Source of the DNA: Thioploca sp.
GTDB taxonomy: Bacteria; Pseudomonadota; Gammaproteobacteria; Beggiatoales; Beggiatoaceae
DNA: 52,406 nucleotides
Reading direction: 5' to 3'
NCBI GenBank assembly: GCA_012032555.1
Contig: JAAUSR010000030.1
Location: forward strand, 1-52,406
The notes under the pieces: generated by a model
What the model saw: only the letters and a program-made list of their open reading frames with translations
What the model was told of the DNA's origin: nothing
The model's database searches: none
Made by a program: the position numbers and the translations under genes
Shown: in pieces, positions 15,510 to 25,929 of the stretch
Numbering within the stretch: position 1 is the first letter of the stretch
Layout: every line of letters starts with the position of its first letter

Positions 15510-16529
15510 TCATAATTGTAAATAAAATTCAAGTACTTTAAGGCTATAATCACCAATGGCACTGGTTTTATACTGTTGTGGATCACCACTTATCCACCAA
15601 GCGGCGGTGCGTCTTACTGCGACAAAGATGTCTTTATTACTAGCCGTATATTCTCGCTTGAGAATTTGTCCGATTTTGCATTTTAAAATAGTACGACTTA
15701 TTTGTGGATCTGCAGCGAAATCGTCGGGTGTTAATTCCTGTTGTAAGCATTCTCTTGACCAGCTGCGAATCGCACTAGGTTTAACTTGCCATTCACTGTA
15801 GAGATTATCGTCTAGATTACGGTTTTTAGGGGTTGCTAAACGAATTGCTTCGACTAAGTCGGTAATTTGTTTTTCCGTCACACCAGAATTAACCGGTGGT
15901 GTATTCGAAACCGGAGGGGGTAAAGGGGGTGATTCAGCATCAGGTGGAGTTGGCAGGATTGGTGATTCGCTATCAGGAAAAACGGGTGGGGGGGTGGTTT
16001 CACGATTTTGACTATTCGGTAAAGTTGGTGGTACCGGCGTTGTTAGTGATTCGGTTGCTGCTGGAGAGATATTCTTAAGCTCTTGATAGTATAGGTTTAA
16101 AACTTTTTGAGTATAATTAGCAATATTGCCACTTTGGTATTGTTCGGCAACACCAGTCATCCACCAGGCGGCTGTTCGTTGTACAGCGACGGCTTCGTTA
16201 TATTCACTTAATTCATATTGTTCACGTAAAACACGGCCCATTTTACATTCCAAAATGGCACGGGCCAATTCTAAATCAGCTTCAAATTCACTGGTTGTCA
16301 AAGATCGTCCCAAACACCGCTGTGACCAGCTAGAAATATTAGCTGCTTTAATTTGCCAGTCACTGTATAAATTACCGGATGGGGGGGCTGCTAATCGTAA
16401 TGCTTCTACAAATGCGGCAATTTGTTCATCAGAAATAGCCGATTGAACATTGATACTGATAACCAGCAATCCTATCCACAAATAGCGAGGTGTTATCGCC
16501 GATAAAAGATAATTTGTTATCTTTTGCAT
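15510..16529 (-). CDS. Secreted protein with a duplicated 115-residue domain
   Basis: 339 residues with a signal peptide (ends QSAIS-DE near residue 33). Two copies of one helical domain lie at about 33-155 and 220-339. Both carry EQI/KQI..VEA(L/I)RLA.P, LYS(D/E)WQ(I/V)K, SWS(Q/R)xCL, ECK(M/I)G, and VAV(Q/R)RTAAWW. A linker of about 60 residues rich in Pro, Ser and Thr (PPPVFPDSESPILPTPPDAE) joins them. Each domain has two cysteines that could form a disulfide. The VWA gene lies 18 bases upstream on the same strand, so the two are probably co-transcribed. Domain family not recognised. Confidence 0.7.
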   Translation of the reverse strand: MQKITNYLLSAITPRYLWIGLLVISINVQSAISDEQIAAFVEALRLAAPPSGNLYSDWQIKAANISSWSQRCLGRSLTTSEFEADLELARAILECKMGRVLREQYELSEYNEAVAVQRTAAWWMTGVAEQYQSGNIANYTQKVLNLYYQELKNISPAATESLTTPVPPTLPNSQNRETTPPPVFPDSESPILPTPPDAESPPLPPPVSNTPPVNSGVTEKQITDLVEAIRLATPKNRNLDDNLYSEWQVKPSAIRSWSRECLQQELTPDDFAADPQISRTILKCKIGQILKREYTASNKDIFVAVRRTAAWWISGDPQQYKTSAIGDYSLKVLEFYLQL

Positions 16530-16547
16530 AATAATAACCTGTTAATA

Positions 16548-17791
16548 CTAATATTTTTGTTGATGGATAATTTTGTACAATTGTTCTCGCATTAATTTAC
16601 GTTGTCTCTGCCAATTTTGGGGATCCAAATGCTGAGCGGCAAGTAAACTATTTTGGTGCAAGTCTTGTAAAGTTCTAGAGCGATATTGAACTGATTCTTC
16701 TGCCAAACAACAAGCATTATCCCATAGGATTTGTTGGGCTTCTGCTATTTTACCTTGATCACGCAATTGGATAGCTAAGTTGTTTTTTTCAGCAGCAAGT
16801 TGTTCGGCTACGGCACTCATGACCAGTGCATTGGCGGCGTGTCCCTTTAATGAGTTGGTAAAGCTTGCCACTATTTTGCAACTGATTCGCTCAGTTAACT
16901 GAGTACTCATATTGCGGTAAACTACAGCCACTCCAGCCAAAACAACTTCCGGATTAACTGGAAAAGCAGCAACTTCTAATTCTAATAATATATATTTTTC
17001 TTGTTCACTATAAAGTTGGTTCAACTTCACGGAAACTTTTGTGCCTTGAATTTGAGCATCACGACCCCATACCCGCAATGGGCGTACACCTTCCATACAG
17101 ATGATAGTGACGTTAACTTCTTGAGCCGTTACCGCACAAATCTCTTTAAATTCATTATTGAAAATAGAAATTAAATTAACACCCTGTTCAGCAAAAGCAT
17201 GATTACCATCACTCTGACAGGCCAGTTGTGTCATTAAATCTTCATTATAGCCTAAACCTAATCCGATGGTGGTCATGGCAATATTTTTTTGATTGAGCGT
17301 GTTGACTAACTCACCAAATTCTTCTGGTGAACTTGGACCAACATTCGCTAAACCATCAGAGAGCAAAATTAATCGATTGACACGATGTCTACTCCAAAAC
17401 TGGCGAATTTCTCTCACACCCATTTCAATGCCATTAAATAAAGCGGTTTGCCCACCGGCACTGAGTTGCTGAAGGAATGTTTTTAAGCGATTGGTATCTT
17501 CTGTCACGGCTCGAGCCGGCAGCAAAATATCAGCGTGATGATCATAAGTAACAATAGCGATAACGTCACCTTGACGCAGTTGGTCAATTATTAAAGCGGT
17601 TGCTTCTTTAGCGCCAGCTATTTTTTTCCTTGCATGGAAGCTGATTTATCAATAATTATGGTTACATTGGCTAACACCTTATTTTCTGTTAAGGGATATC
17701 TATCGAGTAATCCAATTCGCAAATAAGTATTTTGTGGTTGCTGAGCGAGCATTACCGGGGTTGCTAAGATGGCATTAAGTTGTATTGACAC
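16548..17791 (-). CDS. von Willebrand factor A domain protein, frameshifted
   Basis: The N-terminal part reads from GTG 17791: LNAILATPVMLAQQPQNTYL, then VTIIIDKSASMQGKK, whose DKSAS is the metal-ion-dependent adhesion site (DxSxS). The frame then breaks at a T7 run (17621-17627); one extra base restores the link IAGAKEATALIIDQLRQGDV to the long downstream frame, which has the remaining VWA features (GGQTALFNG with the MIDAS Thr, LILLSDGLAN with the Asp). After the VWA domain come a beta-rich domain and a C-terminal helical region of about 90 residues. The complete protein would have about 414 residues. It is followed by the two-domain secreted protein 18 bases later. Confidence 0.75.
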
Positions 17792-18014
17792 AATTATTCA
17801 GTTATCCGTTATCAGTTATCATTCAGGTTACGCACAGATGCGTCTATTAGCAATAGGGGCGGCTCCAAGAAAAATCATCTCGGCTGCAATCTAAGTGAAT
17901 AACTGATAATAGATAACTGATATAATATAAAAACTTCAGAAACAGAACACGATCGGGAGCAATTTATTTTAGGACTAACGCATTTTAACTGATAACTAAT
18001 TAAAGGGAATATGA
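17792..18014. other. Intergenic region with GATAACTGATA-type repeats
   Basis: Short inverted and direct repeats of CAGTTATC/GATAACTG occur at about 17808-17830, 17897-17923 and 17988-17998. They resemble the repeats before rnr at 43378-43560. The region separates the divergent VWA and M16 genes; no promoter stands out. Confidence 0.4.
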
Positions 18015-20933
18015 ATGTCTCATCCTGCTTTTACTCTGGTTCGTCAAGCACGGATTCCAAGTTTAAATATTGTGGTAGAAGAATATCGTCACTTAGTGAC
18101 TAACGCACGGCACTTGCATCTGGTTGCTGAGGATAATAATAATGCTTTTTTAGTTGCTTTTTTAACCGTACCACAAGATTCAACTGGGGTAGCGCATATT
18201 CTTGAACATACCACTTTGTGTGGTAGTCACCACTATCCGGTACGAGATCCCTTTTTTATGATGATTCGCCGCTCGCTCAATACTTTTATGAATGCTTTTA
18301 CCAGCAGCGATTGGACCGCCTACCCGTTTGCAAGTCAAAATGCTAAAGATTTTGATAACTTGTTACGAGTTTATTTAGATGCTGTATTTTTTCCTAATCT
18401 CAATGAACTTGATTTTGCTCAAGAAGGGCATCGGCTTGAATTTGAAAAACCCGATGATCCCACTACACCTTTAGTTTATAAAGGCGTGGTATTTAATGAA
18501 ATGAAAGGAGCAATGAACTCCCCTATTCAACAGTTATTGCAAACGGTGCATTCTTATCTGTTTCCAACCATTACTTATCACTACAATAGTGGTGGTGATC
18601 CACAAGAGATTCCTAAACTAACACATGCTCAATTACGGGCTTTTCATGCCAGTCATTATCATCCGACTAATGCGATTTTGATGACTTATGGTGATCGACC
18701 AGCTACTGAACACCAGCAATTATTTGAAGAATGTGCATTGCAACATTTTCAAGCACTAAAATTGGATCTCAAAGTTCCAGATGAACAACGTTATAATTCG
18801 CCTCAACAAATATTAACTTATTATCCGATTGAACCTCAAGAAGTGATTAAGAATAAAACACATATTGTGTTCGCTTGGTTACTGGGTCGTAGTACCGACT
18901 TACAAGCTATGATGAATGCGAGTCTTTTAGCCGGGGTTTTACTTAATCATAGTGCTTCACCTTTACGTCATGTTTTAGAGACCACTTCGTTAGGCACCGC
19001 ACCATCACCACTCTGTGGCTTAGATGATAATACCCGCGAAGCCAGCTTTATGTGCGGTTTAGAAGGTTCTAATCTCGAACAGGCGGATGAAGTCGAAACC
19101 CTAATTTTACAGGTATTAGAAACGGTTGCTGCTCAGGGAATACCATCAGCGCAAGTCGAGTCGGTTTTGCACCAAATCGAATTAAGTCAGCGAGAAATCA
19201 CGGGTGATCATTTTCCTTATGGATTACATTTACTGGTTAATATACTCTCGCCCATGATACATGGTGGTGATCCCATCGCTTTTTTAGATATTGATCCCGT
19301 ATTAGTTGCTTTACGAGAAAATTGCCAGGATCCCCTTTTTATCCCTAATTTAATTCACAGTTTATTGTTAGATAATCCTCATCGAGTCCGGGTAGTTATG
19401 ACACCCGATCCCCATTTAGCAGCGCAACAACTCGCTAAGGAACAAGCTCAATTAGCCGCTTGGCAAGCTAACCTCAGTGCCGAAGAGAAAAACCAGATTA
19501 TAGATAAAACAGTCGCATTGCAAGCACGTCAACAACAACAAGATGATCCGGAATTATTGCCTAAAGTTGGATTGGCTGATATACCCGACGACTTAAAAAT
19601 TGCCGAAGGGCATGAGCAACTCATGAGTAACCAGTTACCGGTAACTTGGTTTACCCAAGGGACGAATGGTATGGTTTATCAAAATATTGTCATTGAGTTA
19701 CCACATTTAGAAGCAGATTTGATAGAAATTTTGCCACTATTTTGCGATTGCTTAACCGAAGTGGGTTGTGGTAATAAGAACTATTTAGAAATGGCTGCTT
19801 GGCAAGCCGCTGTTACCGGGGGTATTCATGCTCGTATTTCCATGCGTAGCAGTATTTCTGATCTCCAAACCGTTAAAATTGTGTTTAGTTTATTTGGTAA
19901 AGCTTTAGCGCGAAATCAACAGGCTCTCGCCGATTTATTACAAACTACTTTAGAACAAGCGCGTTTTGATGAATTACCTCGGTTACGGGAATTAATTGCC
20001 CAATTACGAGTAGATAGTGAAAATAGCATTACGGGTCGGGGACATCATTTAGTGATGACTGCTGCTAGCAGTCAGATCAATCCAGTAGGTTATTTAAATC
20101 ATTGTTGGCATGGTTTAGCGGGTTTACAAGCTTTGAAAAAATTGGATAAATGCCTAGAAAATAAAGAAGAATTACCCCAATTTGCCACTCGCTTAGAACG
20201 GATCCGTACCCAACTTCAAGCAGCTCCCCGACAATGGGTCGTAGTGAGCGAAGCCGAACAACAAACCTTTATTGCCAGTAGTTTAACTCAACTCAATAAC
20301 CCTCCTCATTCTGCTACTGAATCCACCCGGTTTCAACCCGCGCCGATTAGTGATACTGTTAAACAAGCTTGGAGTACGCTGACTCAAATTAATTTTTGTG
20401 CCAAAGTTTATCCGACAGTACCGGCTGGTCATCATGATGCGCCAGTTTTAATGGTACTTGCCGATTTTTTACACAATGGTTATTTACATCGCGCTTTACG
20501 TGAGCAAGGCGGTGCTTATGGCGGTGGAGCCAATTATGATAGTAGCACGGGTGGTTTCCGTTTTTACTCTTACCGTGACCCACGTTTAATGGATACTCTA
20601 ACAGATTTCGATCAGGCTTTAGTATGGCTACAAAATACACCCCCTGAACCACGCCGTTTAGAAGACGCTATTTTAGGCGTAATCGCCCGTATGGATCGAC
20701 CCGCTTCACCCGCTGGTGAAGCAATTAGTAGTTTTTTTAATCAGTTACATGGTAGAACTCCAACACAACGACGTGAATTTCGTCGGCAAATTCTACAAGT
20801 AAAAATAGCCGATTTAATCCGAGTCGCAGCGACTTATTTATTAGAGCAACCGGCTAATATTGCAGTTTTAAGTGATGCCAAAACGCTAGCTCAATTACCA
20901 AATGAAGTGGGATTAGAATATCATTTGTTATAA
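18015..20933 (+). CDS. M16C metalloprotease (presequence protease/insulinase family)
   Basis: 972 residues, the full length of the PreP-like M16C group. The zinc site is HILEHTTLCGS (HxxEH, near residue 54), with the downstream glutamate in VFNEMKGAMNSP. The later halves show the typical AYGGGANYD and GFRFYSYRDPR of the inactive second M16 pair, which closes the chamber. There is no signal peptide, so it acts in the cytoplasm, where such enzymes degrade short unfolded peptides. Start at 18015 has AAAGGGAA upstream. It stands alone; the next genes are on the other strand. Confidence 0.9.
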   Translation: MSHPAFTLVRQARIPSLNIVVEEYRHLVTNARHLHLVAEDNNNAFLVAFLTVPQDSTGVAHILEHTTLCGSHHYPVRDPFFMMIRRSLNTFMNAFTSSDWTAYPFASQNAKDFDNLLRVYLDAVFFPNLNELDFAQEGHRLEFEKPDDPTTPLVYKGVVFNEMKGAMNSPIQQLLQTVHSYLFPTITYHYNSGGDPQEIPKLTHAQLRAFHASHYHPTNAILMTYGDRPATEHQQLFEECALQHFQALKLDLKVPDEQRYNSPQQILTYYPIEPQEVIKNKTHIVFAWLLGRSTDLQAMMNASLLAGVLLNHSASPLRHVLETTSLGTAPSPLCGLDDNTREASFMCGLEGSNLEQADEVETLILQVLETVAAQGIPSAQVESVLHQIELSQREITGDHFPYGLHLLVNILSPMIHGGDPIAFLDIDPVLVALRENCQDPLFIPNLIHSLLLDNPHRVRVVMTPDPHLAAQQLAKEQAQLAAWQANLSAEEKNQIIDKTVALQARQQQQDDPELLPKVGLADIPDDLKIAEGHEQLMSNQLPVTWFTQGTNGMVYQNIVIELPHLEADLIEILPLFCDCLTEVGCGNKNYLEMAAWQAAVTGGIHARISMRSSISDLQTVKIVFSLFGKALARNQQALADLLQTTLEQARFDELPRLRELIAQLRVDSENSITGRGHHLVMTAASSQINPVGYLNHCWHGLAGLQALKKLDKCLENKEELPQFATRLERIRTQLQAAPRQWVVVSEAEQQTFIASSLTQLNNPPHSATESTRFQPAPISDTVKQAWSTLTQINFCAKVYPTVPAGHHDAPVLMVLADFLHNGYLHRALREQGGAYGGGANYDSSTGGFRFYSYRDPRLMDTLTDFDQALVWLQNTPPEPRRLEDAILGVIARMDRPASPAGEAISSFFNQLHGRTPTQRREFRRQILQVKIADLIRVAATYLLEQPANIAVLSDAKTLAQLPNEVGLEYHLL

Positions 20934-21129
20934 CTCCCTTGACACCAGAAGTTAACTGAGCTTAGTTAAATTCGCACCAAGTGACATAAGCCAATTGAAT
21001 CGCATGCCAATAGAGTATATTGACTTATGTTCCGCTGCGGACAGAAATGCGTCGCCTTTGGACTAGCACCAAGCTTAATGATCATGGAGAAGATTTATAG
21101 GAGGGGTTATGGTAGTACCCTTAACCCCT

Positions 21130-21171
21130 GGTTAACAAGATAAAACTAATGGTTAACAAGATAAAACTAAT
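21130..21171. repeat. Two-copy 21-bp tandem repeat across a stop codon
   Basis: GGTTAACAAGATAAAACTAAT occurs at 21130-21150 and 21151-21171. The second copy covers the stop codon of the minus-strand kinase gene, so a second in-frame stop follows. Next to it an inverted repeat (GGGGTTA/TAACCCC, about 21104-21129) could slow transcription, but it lacks a U-tract. Confidence 0.6.
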
Positions 21172-23382
21172 GGTTAGTATAACTATAATGCCCATATTTA
21201 GGGTAATAACCATATTTATTACTATAATAATGAGATAGTTTTCGCGTATTGATTTGATTTAAAACAATGCCTAACACTGGTGCATTCACTTGATAAAGAC
21301 GTTTGAGTCCTTCTCTAACCATTTGATATGGTGTTACATCTGCTTTAACTACATACACAATAGCGCTAGCTTCTGTCGCTAGAACAATGGCATCACTCAC
21401 CGCTAAAGTTGGCGCACTATCAATCACAATGTAACCATAATGTTGTTCTAGCTGAGTTAACAGTTCTTTGAATCGTCTAGAAGACAGTAGCTCAAGTGGA
21501 TTAGGCGGAATAAGACCACTGTGAATACAATCAATGTGCCCGTCCATGATGGGATGAATACATTCAGCGAGTTGTTTTGTTCCAGCGACCAGTTCAGATA
21601 AACCAGGTGTTTTATCGGTCAGTCCAAATACGGAGGCAATACTAGGTCGTCGCATATCCGCATCAATGAGTAAAGTTTTTTCCATTTGCCCGAGTGCCAA
21701 TGCCTGATTTATCGCAAAGGTGGTTTTGCCTTCACTGACTACCGAAGAAGTGACAACCAATACTTTTCGCGGTGTATCTAGGTTAGATAACATGATACCA
21801 GTACGAATAGTACGAACTGACTCAGCAAATTGAGAAGTTTGTTTTTCTAAAAACATCAGCTGTGGATGAGATTGGTCATGTTGGGAAATTTTGAGTTTTG
21901 GTAAAGTACCTAAGAGCGGTAAACCCAATTTCTGCTCAACATCTTCACCATTTTTTATAGTATTATCAAGATATTCTAATAAGTAAGCGAGTAAAGTCGA
22001 AAATAACAAGCCCAACACTAAACTAATAGCTACTATGAGTTTCTTTTGTGGTTTGTAGGGTGTAGAGGCAACCAACGCCGGTTCAATGACTTGCCCAATC
22101 TGGGATTGCAATGCTTGTATATCTTGTGAAGCATCGGTTTCCTTGAAGCGAGTTAAGAAAAGGTCATATAACTGACGATTGACTTCAACTTCTCGCTGTA
22201 ATACTGCTAATTGATATTCATTGCGATTAATATCTTGAATTTGATTTTCTTTCTCCTTAAGAGCACGTTCTAGTGCTTGAACATTGGCTAGAGCTACTTC
22301 ATATTCTTTAGTAATCCCCGTTATCACCTGTCTAATTTGTTTAGTAGTATTAGCCTTAGCCGTGTTCAGTTCCGTGGTAGCCGCTATCATATTAGGGTGT
22401 TTAGAACCATAACGTTTACTTAACTCAGAAACCTTTCTTTCGGCATCCAATTCGATTTCTTTTAAACGTTGTACTAAGGGGTTATTGATAACCGCAGTAA
22501 TTGACTCAAAAGCACCGCTTGCTTGACCCCGAAGTGCTTGGACTTGGTTATAGGCGCTTTGAGTTTCAGCCAATTGTTGGTGTGCCTTAACTAAGTTAGA
22601 AGCCATTTCTTCAATCTGTTTAATCGCTACACTTTTTACGCCTTCAACATTAACTAAATTATGCCCTTCTAGATAGGCTTGAAGTGCTTGCTCAGAGTGA
22701 CTTAGTTTTTGGCGTAAATCATTAATTCGCTCAGTTAACAAACCGGTTGCCTTCTTAGTCATGGCTAACCGGGCATTAAGATCAGTTTCAATATAGAGAT
22801 TGGCTAAAGTATTGGCAATATCTGCTGCGAGTTGGGCATCTTTAGATTCAAAACTAATCTTAGCCAGTTGGGTATTGCGTACTGGTTCTACGTTCAAGTT
22901 AGCTGCTATTATACTAATAATCGCTTGGTATTTTTTTCTGCAGAAATCGGTGTGGTAGCAGATTCATTCCATTGAACCCACCAATAACGCCAATCCCAAA
23001 ACCATACCGACGCAGTGTCTTGATTAAAAGCCTTATGGGAAACTAAGTTAAGTTTATCAATAACTTTTTCTATTAAGCTTCGTGATTTGAGAATTTCTAA
23101 CTGAGTTTGGTAATAATCTTTATTAGCAGAACTAACACCATAAACTTCTTCAATACTAATAATTTTGGGTTGATCAAATTCGATAAGTAAGGTAACTGTA
23201 GCACGATAAATCGGTGGTAATGACAATGTGACCAAAGTTGTTAATAAACCAATTAGTAAAGTTAAGCCGATTATTTGCCATTTGTGCTTGTTAAAGATAT
23301 TCCAGTATACTCGTAAATCGATTTCATCTTCCCCGCCGGCTAAGTTTGCCCATTGTGATGATTGTAAAGTAGGCATTTCCAT
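21167..23382 (-). CDS. Wzc/GumC-like polysaccharide co-polymerase and BY-kinase, frameshifted
   Basis: The N-terminal frame (22909-23382) holds a Wzz domain: DLRVYWNIFNKHKWQIIGLT and a first membrane helix. The second (21167-22897) holds the coiled coil, a second helix (LIVAISLVLGLLFSTLLAYL) and the tyrosine kinase: Walker A VVSEGKTT, Walker A' LLIDADMRRP, Walker B YIVIDSAP, and a Tyr-rich tail (HYYSNKYGYYPKYGHYSY) where such kinases autophosphorylate. An A8 in place of the A7 run (T7 on plus, 22931-22937) gives the continuous link AEKKYQAIISIIAANLNVEP, so one base is missing or lost. The complete protein has about 735 residues. It controls polymer length and export together with the Wza-like gene 13 bases upstream. 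Confidence 0.85.
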
Positions 23383-23395
23383 AGCACCTTATCCC

Positions 23396-24673
23396 TTAAA
23401 ACCAGCTTTCTTTCACAGTAACAATGTCACCGGGATGGACAGTGGTATTTAATTTAACCGGGGTGGGAGTAGTAGTTTCATAACCTTCTCGAAGAATAAA
23501 AATTTTGCTCCATTGTGCCGAAGCAAATTCGGTAAAACCACCGGCTAAAGCAATCGCTTTCTCAACCGTTAATCCTGGCTCAAAGGCATACCCACCGGGT
23601 TTTTGAACTTCCCCATTGATAAAAATCTTTTTATATTCCTTGACTGTAATAATATCTCCGGGTCGAACTCTCATATCGAGCGTGACCGGTGATGACATAG
23701 CGGATTCTTGCCCTTCATGAACGAGAGAAATATCTTCAGGAGAGGCTTTATCGGTGAACCCGCCGGCCAGAGAAATCGCCTTTTTAACGGTTAAGCTCGG
23801 CTTAAACGCATAACTACCGGGATTTTTAACTTCACCATCAACGAAAAATTTTTGGTATTGTTTAACTAAAATAATATCGCCGGGTCGAACATAAGTCTTC
23901 AAATGAGCGCATAGCGGAACTGAGCTTTTGTTACCATTTCGGATAATGAAAAACATTTCATCATCAGCCATTTCGGTCAACCCACCAGCAAGAGAAATCA
24001 CTTTATTGACTGTTAAACCCGGGACAAAAGCATAGCCGCTCGGATTTTTGACTTCGCCATTGACGAAGACTTTACGATATTCCAATACCGTGACAGTCAC
24101 TTTAGGATTAACTAAATAACCGCCTTTGAGACCAGTGGTAATAATGTCTTCCATATCTTTAATAGTTAACCCAGCCAAGGTGAGTTCTCCTAAAAATGGA
24201 TAAGAAATAGTTCCGGTTTCACTCAAATGAGTGGTCATACTGAAATCTTCTTCGCCAAACACTTTAATACTAATTAAATCACCAGCACCCAAACGATAAT
24301 TTAATAATATTTCTTGTTGATCTACCATCATGGTAGAGTTTTCGGCTTGACATTCTAGTTGAGCGACCGATTCGATTAGTGCTGGTTTCGGTTGTACTGG
24401 TTTAGCGGATAATTCTTTTTCCGGTAAAGATCGCGGTTTAATGGGATATTTATCTTGTTCCGGTAGTGTCACAGATAATTCCTTTTCCCGCAAGTTAATT
24501 GGTAATTTATCTGTCGATCGAGGTTGATAAACCGGTGTTTGGGGTTGTTTAGCGATAGCCGATAATTTCGGATAAGGTGAAAAATCCGTATCGTCAAAAA
24601 TATCTAAAGTAACGCAACCCGTTATTAATAAACAAGCTGTTGTTATAAAAAATAAATTAATAATCTGTTTCAT
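23396..24673 (-). CDS. Wza-like outer-membrane polysaccharide export lipoprotein
   Basis: 425 residues. The signal peptide ends in a lipobox LITGC (Cys20). After a 100-residue Pro/Lys-rich segment, the Poly_export domain begins at YRLGAGDLISIKVFGEEDFS. It is followed by three near-identical SLBB units, each with the pattern K(V/F/I)F(V/I)(N/D)GEV(K/Q)(N/K)P(S/G), YAF(V/K/E)P(G/S)LTV, ALAGG(L/F)T, and a closing (V/T)xPGDI(I/V). These form the ring of the export channel. It lies between the barrel gene and the kinase gene in one minus-strand operon. Confidence 0.9.
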   Translation of the reverse strand: MKQIINLFFITTACLLITGCVTLDIFDDTDFSPYPKLSAIAKQPQTPVYQPRSTDKLPINLREKELSVTLPEQDKYPIKPRSLPEKELSAKPVQPKPALIESVAQLECQAENSTMMVDQQEILLNYRLGAGDLISIKVFGEEDFSMTTHLSETGTISYPFLGELTLAGLTIKDMEDIITTGLKGGYLVNPKVTVTVLEYRKVFVNGEVKNPSGYAFVPGLTVNKVISLAGGLTEMADDEMFFIIRNGNKSSVPLCAHLKTYVRPGDIILVKQYQKFFVDGEVKNPGSYAFKPSLTVKKAISLAGGFTDKASPEDISLVHEGQESAMSSPVTLDMRVRPGDIITVKEYKKIFINGEVQKPGGYAFEPGLTVEKAIALAGGFTEFASAQWSKIFILREGYETTTPTPVKLNTTVHPGDIVTVKESWF

Positions 24674-24738
24674 TGTTATTCTCCCTTTAGGGGAAGATCA
24701 AGTTATACTATGATGTATCTATAATGATAATGGCTGAC

Positions 24739-25902
24739 TTAGAAAGCGGCTTTTAACGAAATTAACCAGAAAATTCGGTTGAAATCATTCTCATCGAGGT
24801 TGGAATCCCGTTGAACAAAATTTAGTCCTAACTTCAAAGTTAACCATTTACGCCAGTCATAACTTGTTGATAAATTTAATTCACTTACATCATCTGCGCG
24901 AGGTACTAAACCAATTTGACCACCAAATTCTTGTTTAGCTAAAGTGAATCCAATTGTAGTTGATAACCGTGGTTTCCAAAGTTGGGTCCAAGCTAAAGAA
25001 ACATCTTGATTGAGAAGGTAATCTCCAATACCGGTGGTATCGCTAGCATATCTTCTAGTCGTCATGTCTATAGTGGTTCGGGTTACGGGTGTCCAACGCA
25101 TACCGAGTTCCCAACTTATTCCGGCAAAATCTTCCCGTTCTGCAGCTGTGAAATTTTTCGTAAAATAACCCACTTTTGCTTTACCGGTGGTTTTACTCGT
25201 CGCATACCAAGTAGCCCCAATTGAATACTGGTTAACCTGATTATCTTGTGTAGAATTGAGCGCTTGGTAATCAATCAAGCTGTGATTAGTTTCCAAAAGT
25301 AACCGTATTTTGGGTGAAGTTCGATAAATAACACGAGCAATGATATCTGTTTGATCAATATCACCTAATGAAAATTCGTCATACCGTTTAAGCGTTTTGC
25401 TGATTTGAGTTTCTATACGTGCTTTGGCGCTTGGTCGTCCATAATTAAAGCGACCTTCAAGGTGACTTGAATGCCATTGATAGGGAGCACCAATATCAAC
25501 ACGATCCGTTGTGCCACGATCATCATGTTCTTTCAAGTACTGTCCTTGTAATCCCAGTTCAGCTCGGCGAGTGAGTTGCCAAAGGGTTTCTGCTGAGAGT
25601 AGTATGTCTTCATAGTTATCCGCTGCACTACTCATATAACGTCCTATCTCAGTTTCCCATGTTAAATCATAAAGATAAGACGGTTTTTTACCTTCTAATT
25701 TGATTTGAGGTTTCCAAAGCGTGATAAAAGAACTGATTTCATCATCATGCTGTTGCAAAATGTTACTATCTTGTTTTAGAGTAAGCTCAAATCCTGGAAA
25801 AACTCTCGCCGGCCCGAGTGCAATGCCTGGTGTAGTGTCTTCAGCTAAAGCCGTAGAGCAAACTAAAGACAACATTAATGTTAGTTTGATTGGAGATTTC
25901 AT
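24739..25902 (-). CDS. Outer-membrane beta-barrel of the exopolysaccharide operon (EpsL-like)
   Basis: The start at 25902 gives a good signal peptide (MKSPIKLTLMLSLVCSTALA-ED); the ORF begins nine codons earlier at 25929. The mature 370 residues are a chain of amphipathic strands (DLTWETEIGRYMSS, RFNYGRPSAKARIETQISK, LTLKLGLNFVQRDS), ending in Phe (SLKAAF), as expected for a barrel. Barrels of this type (EpsL/BBP2 class) are found at the head of Wza/Wzc-type clusters in beta- and gammaproteobacteria. It is the first gene of the operon that continues with the Wza- and Wzc-like genes. Confidence 0.75.
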   Translation of the reverse strand: MKSPIKLTLMLSLVCSTALAEDTTPGIALGPARVFPGFELTLKQDSNILQQHDDEISSFITLWKPQIKLEGKKPSYLYDLTWETEIGRYMSSAADNYEDILLSAETLWQLTRRAELGLQGQYLKEHDDRGTTDRVDIGAPYQWHSSHLEGRFNYGRPSAKARIETQISKTLKRYDEFSLGDIDQTDIIARVIYRTSPKIRLLLETNHSLIDYQALNSTQDNQVNQYSIGATWYATSKTTGKAKVGYFTKNFTAAEREDFAGISWELGMRWTPVTRTTIDMTTRRYASDTTGIGDYLLNQDVSLAWTQLWKPRLSTTIGFTLAKQEFGGQIGLVPRADDVSELNLSTSYDWRKWLTLKLGLNFVQRDSNLDENDFNRIFWLISLKAAF

Positions 25903-25929
25903 ATTTTCACCACAAGCTTTATAAAACAA

